From: an uncultured Oscillospiraceae bacterium
GTDB lineage: Bacteria > Bacillota > Clostridia > Oscillospirales > Oscillospiraceae
Direction: 5' to 3'
DNA length: 7,532 bases
Assembly (NCBI GenBank): GCA_934533005.1
Contig: CAKTBC010000087.1
Coordinates: 1-7,532, forward strand
A program made the position numbers and the translations under genes. Shown in pieces: positions 5,945 to 7,532 of this stretch; position 1 is the stretch's first letter, and each line of letters begins with the position of its first letter. The notes under the pieces are model-generated. The model made no database searches, had not been told where the DNA came from, and saw only the letters and a list, made by a program, of their open reading frames with translations.

Positions 5945-7432
5945 ATGAGAAAAATCGGCTTTGACAACGACCAGTACGTCCGGCTCCAGTCGGAGCGCAT
6001 CCGCCAGCGCATCAACAAATTCGGCGGCAAGCTCTATCTCGAGTTTGGCGGCAAGCTTTTTGACGATTTCCACGCCTCGCGCGTTCTGCCGGGCTTCCAG
6101 CCGGACAGCAAGATCCGCATGCTCATGGAGATGAAGGCGGAGAGCGAGATCATCGTGGCCATCTCCGCGGACGACATCGAGCGCAACAAGCGCCGCGGCG
6201 ATCTCGGCATCACGTACGATATGGAAGCGCTGCGCCTCATCGACGCTTTCCGCGCCTGCGGGCTGTACGTCGGAGGCGTCTGCATCACGCACTGCCGCGA
6301 GCAGGGCGCGGTGTCCCAGTTCCAGAAGCGGCTCGAGGCGCTCAATGTGCCGGTCTACCGCCACTATCTCATCCCCGACTACCCTGCGAATCTCCCGCTG
6401 ATCGTCTCGCCGGACGGCTTCGGCAAGAGCGATTTTATCGAAACGACCCGTCCGCTCGTCGTCGTCACCGCGCCCGGCCCCGGCAGCGGCAAAATGGCAA
6501 CGTGCCTTTCCCAGCTCTACCATCACCATCAGCGCGGCGAGCGCGCGGGGTATGCGAAATTTGAGACGTTCCCGATCTGGAATCTCCCGCTCAACCACCC
6601 GGTCAATCTCGCCTACGAGGCGGCAACCGCCGATCTGGACGACGTGAACATGATCGACCCCTTCCATCTCGAGGCTTACGGCGAGAAAGCGGTCAACTAC
6701 AACCGCGATGTGGAGATCTTTCCCGTGCTCAGCGCGATCCTGACGCGCATTCTTGGGGAGAGCCCGTACAAGAGCCCCACGGATATGGGCGTGAACATGG
6801 CCGGCTACTGTCTCTGCGATGACGAGGCGTGCTGCGAAGCCTCCAGGCAGGAGATCATCCGCCGCTGGTACCACACGGCGTGCGAGGTGCGCAAGGGGAT
6901 GGCGAGCCAGAACGCCCTTATGAAGCTCGAGCTTCTCATGAACCGTCTCGGCGTCACGTACAACGACCGTCCTGCAGTCGCCCCGGCGCTCGAAAAGGCG
7001 GCGCTCAACGGCGACAAGCCCGCCATGGCGATGGAGCTGCCCGACGGGCGCATCGTCACCGGCAAGACGAGCTCGCTCCTCGGCGCGTGCTCGGCGTGTG
7101 TTCTCAACGCTCTCAAGACGCTCGCCGGGATCCCCGACGACGTGCTGCTCCTCTCTCCGGAGATCATCCGGCCATTGCAGCATCTCAAGGTAGAGCATCT
7201 CGGCAACAAAAACCCGCGTCTGCACGTGAACGAAGCGCTCATCGCGCTTGCGGTGTGCGCTGTGAGCGATCCCGTCGCCTCGCAGGCAATGGAAGCGCTC
7301 AACGATCTCGCCGGGAGCGAGGCGCACGCGACCGTCATTCTCGCCCGCGCCGACGAGAACACGCTCTCCAAGCTCAAGATCAACCTCACCTGCGAGCCGA
7401 AATACGAGACGCACAAGCTCTATCACGGCTGA
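5945..7432 (+). CDS. UPF0371/DUF1846 family protein of unknown function
   Basis: A 495-residue protein that I recognise as UPF0371 (DUF1846), a family found widely in Bacillota and some Actinobacteria; structures exist but I know of no settled function. The start MRKIGFDNDQYVRLQSERI, the central KFETFPIWNLPLNHPVN (205-221) with DVNMIDPFHLEAYG (233-246), and TDMGVNMAGYC (279-289) are typical. A glycine-rich loop, TAPGPGSGKM (175-184), follows a hydrophobic strand, as in nucleotide-binding P-loops, but Met stands where Ser/Thr is usual. A second GKT-containing stretch, IVTGKTSSLLG, is at 370-380. No signal peptide or membrane segment is seen, so a cytoplasmic protein is expected. Length is normal for the family. 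Cysteines cluster at 289, 291, 296 and 297. It is the second gene of the operon with the acyltransferase; no terminator of standard form is visible after it. The family call is firm, the function open. Confidence 0.9.
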   Translation: MRKIGFDNDQYVRLQSERIRQRINKFGGKLYLEFGGKLFDDFHASRVLPGFQPDSKIRMLMEMKAESEIIVAISADDIERNKRRGDLGITYDMEALRLIDAFRACGLYVGGVCITHCREQGAVSQFQKRLEALNVPVYRHYLIPDYPANLPLIVSPDGFGKSDFIETTRPLVVVTAPGPGSGKMATCLSQLYHHHQRGERAGYAKFETFPIWNLPLNHPVNLAYEAATADLDDVNMIDPFHLEAYGEKAVNYNRDVEIFPVLSAILTRILGESPYKSPTDMGVNMAGYCLCDDEACCEASRQEIIRRWYHTACEVRKGMASQNALMKLELLMNRLGVTYNDRPAVAPALEKAALNGDKPAMAMELPDGRIVTGKTSSLLGACSACVLNALKTLAGIPDDVLLLSPEIIRPLQHLKVEHLGNKNPRLHVNEALIALAVCAVSDPVASQAMEALNDLAGSEAHATVILARADENTLSKLKINLTCEPKYETHKLYHG

Positions 7433-7453
7433 CCGGGACAAAAATTTTACCTG

Positions 7454-7506
7454 CCGCGCCGGATTTTCAAAGTTTTTCTTGCAAGAGCTCTTGACATCCG
7501 GCGCGG
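7454..7506. repeat. 11-base inverted repeat, right arm inside the edge promoter
   Basis: CCGCGCCGGAT (7454-7464) and its exact reverse complement ATCCGGCGCGG (7496-7506) are separated by 31 bases. The right arm overlaps the last base of the -35 box and fills most of the spacer of the promoter at 7491-7519. No T-run follows, so it is not a standard terminator. A paired operator site is possible. Confidence 0.55.
7482..7493. promoter_or_regulatory. 12-base perfect palindrome overlapping the -35 box
   Basis: CAAGAGCTCTTG is its own reverse complement, and its last three bases are the TTG of the -35 box TTGACA. Together with the preceding CTTG (7478-7481) the stretch reads CTTG-CAAG-AGCT-CTTG, so the half-site appears three times. 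The position suits a repressor operator. The binding protein is unknown. Confidence 0.5.
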
Positions 7507-7519
7507 ATAATGGTATGCT
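7491..7519 (+). promoter_or_regulatory. Near-consensus sigma-A promoter facing out of the window
   Basis: TTGACA (7491-7496, perfect -35), a 17-base spacer, and TATGCT (7514-7519, four of six -10 bases). Transcription would start near 7526 and serve a gene or RNA beyond the right edge, which cannot be seen. The 7433-7532 stretch otherwise contains no gene. Confidence 0.75.
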
Positions 7520-7532
7520 CTCATAGCTTGCG

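Noticed and set aside
4609..6030. 473-codon minus-strand frame opposite the acyltransferase
   Set aside because: It reads through the divergent promoter region and the opposite strand of a clear PlsC domain; the composition is typical of a shadow frame.
5894..7441. 515-codon minus-strand frame opposite the UPF0371 gene
   Set aside because: Shadow of a well-recognised gene. No family motifs and no start signal; the same codon bias explains its length.
7433..7510. Terminator after the UPF0371 gene
   Set aside because: The only strong inverted repeat has a 31-base loop, is not followed by a T-run, and overlaps a promoter. The A/T-rich bases at 7441-7448 have no GC stem before them.
1..7532. 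CRISPR array, tRNA, rRNA, riboswitch, phage or toxin-antitoxin genes
   Set aside because: No regularly spaced repeats, no cloverleaf or rRNA-like sequence, no recognised aptamer core in the three intergenic regions, and every long sense frame is explained by the five genes listed.

Overview
The window looks like chromosomal DNA from a GC-rich member of the Bacillota, most likely class Clostridia (an Oscillospiraceae-type gut anaerobe). The evidence is indirect: a SecA of Gram-positive length with a C-terminal zinc tail, strong AGGAGG-type ribosome binding sites, textbook sigma-A promoters, a lipoprotein solute-binding protein, an UPF0371/DUF1846 protein, and codons strongly ending in G or C. 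The lineage is inferred from gene content and style, not from a marker alignment.

Layout. The left half is transcribed leftwards (minus strand): secA (1813-4563), then pgeF (826-1629), then the 5' part of an oligopeptide/nickel-type ABC substrate-binding lipoprotein (1-815, running off the left edge). pgeF and the lipoprotein are 10 bases apart, and the lipoprotein's ribosome binding site overlaps the pgeF stop codon. The 183-base gap between secA and pgeF holds a compact palindromic element (about 1656-1789) with near-perfect terminal inverted repeats and several internal hairpins. It looks like a non-coding interspersed repeat. The right half is transcribed rightwards: a PlsC-type acyltransferase fused to a zinc ribbon and an unrecognised C-terminal region (4741-5922), then an UPF0371/DUF1846 protein (5945-7432) 22 bases later. 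The two halves diverge from a 177-base intergenic region (4564-4740) with a clear promoter for the right operon and a weaker, extended -10 promoter for secA. The last 100 bases hold no gene. They carry a near-consensus promoter aimed out of the window, with a 12-base palindrome on its -35 box and an 11-base inverted repeat whose right arm lies in its spacer.

How the genes work together. SecA drives export through SecYEG, PgeF trims wrong residues from peptidoglycan precursors, the lipoprotein captures a peptide-like ligand outside the membrane, and the acyltransferase probably makes or remodels phospholipid. The common theme is the cell envelope, but much of this is housekeeping. I do not see a defence island, phage genes, CRISPR array, RNA gene or obvious new multi-gene system. 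The points most worth a second look are the three-part acyltransferase, its pairing with a protein of unknown function, the lengthened zinc loop of SecA, the palindromic repeat, and the operator-like dyads at the right edge.
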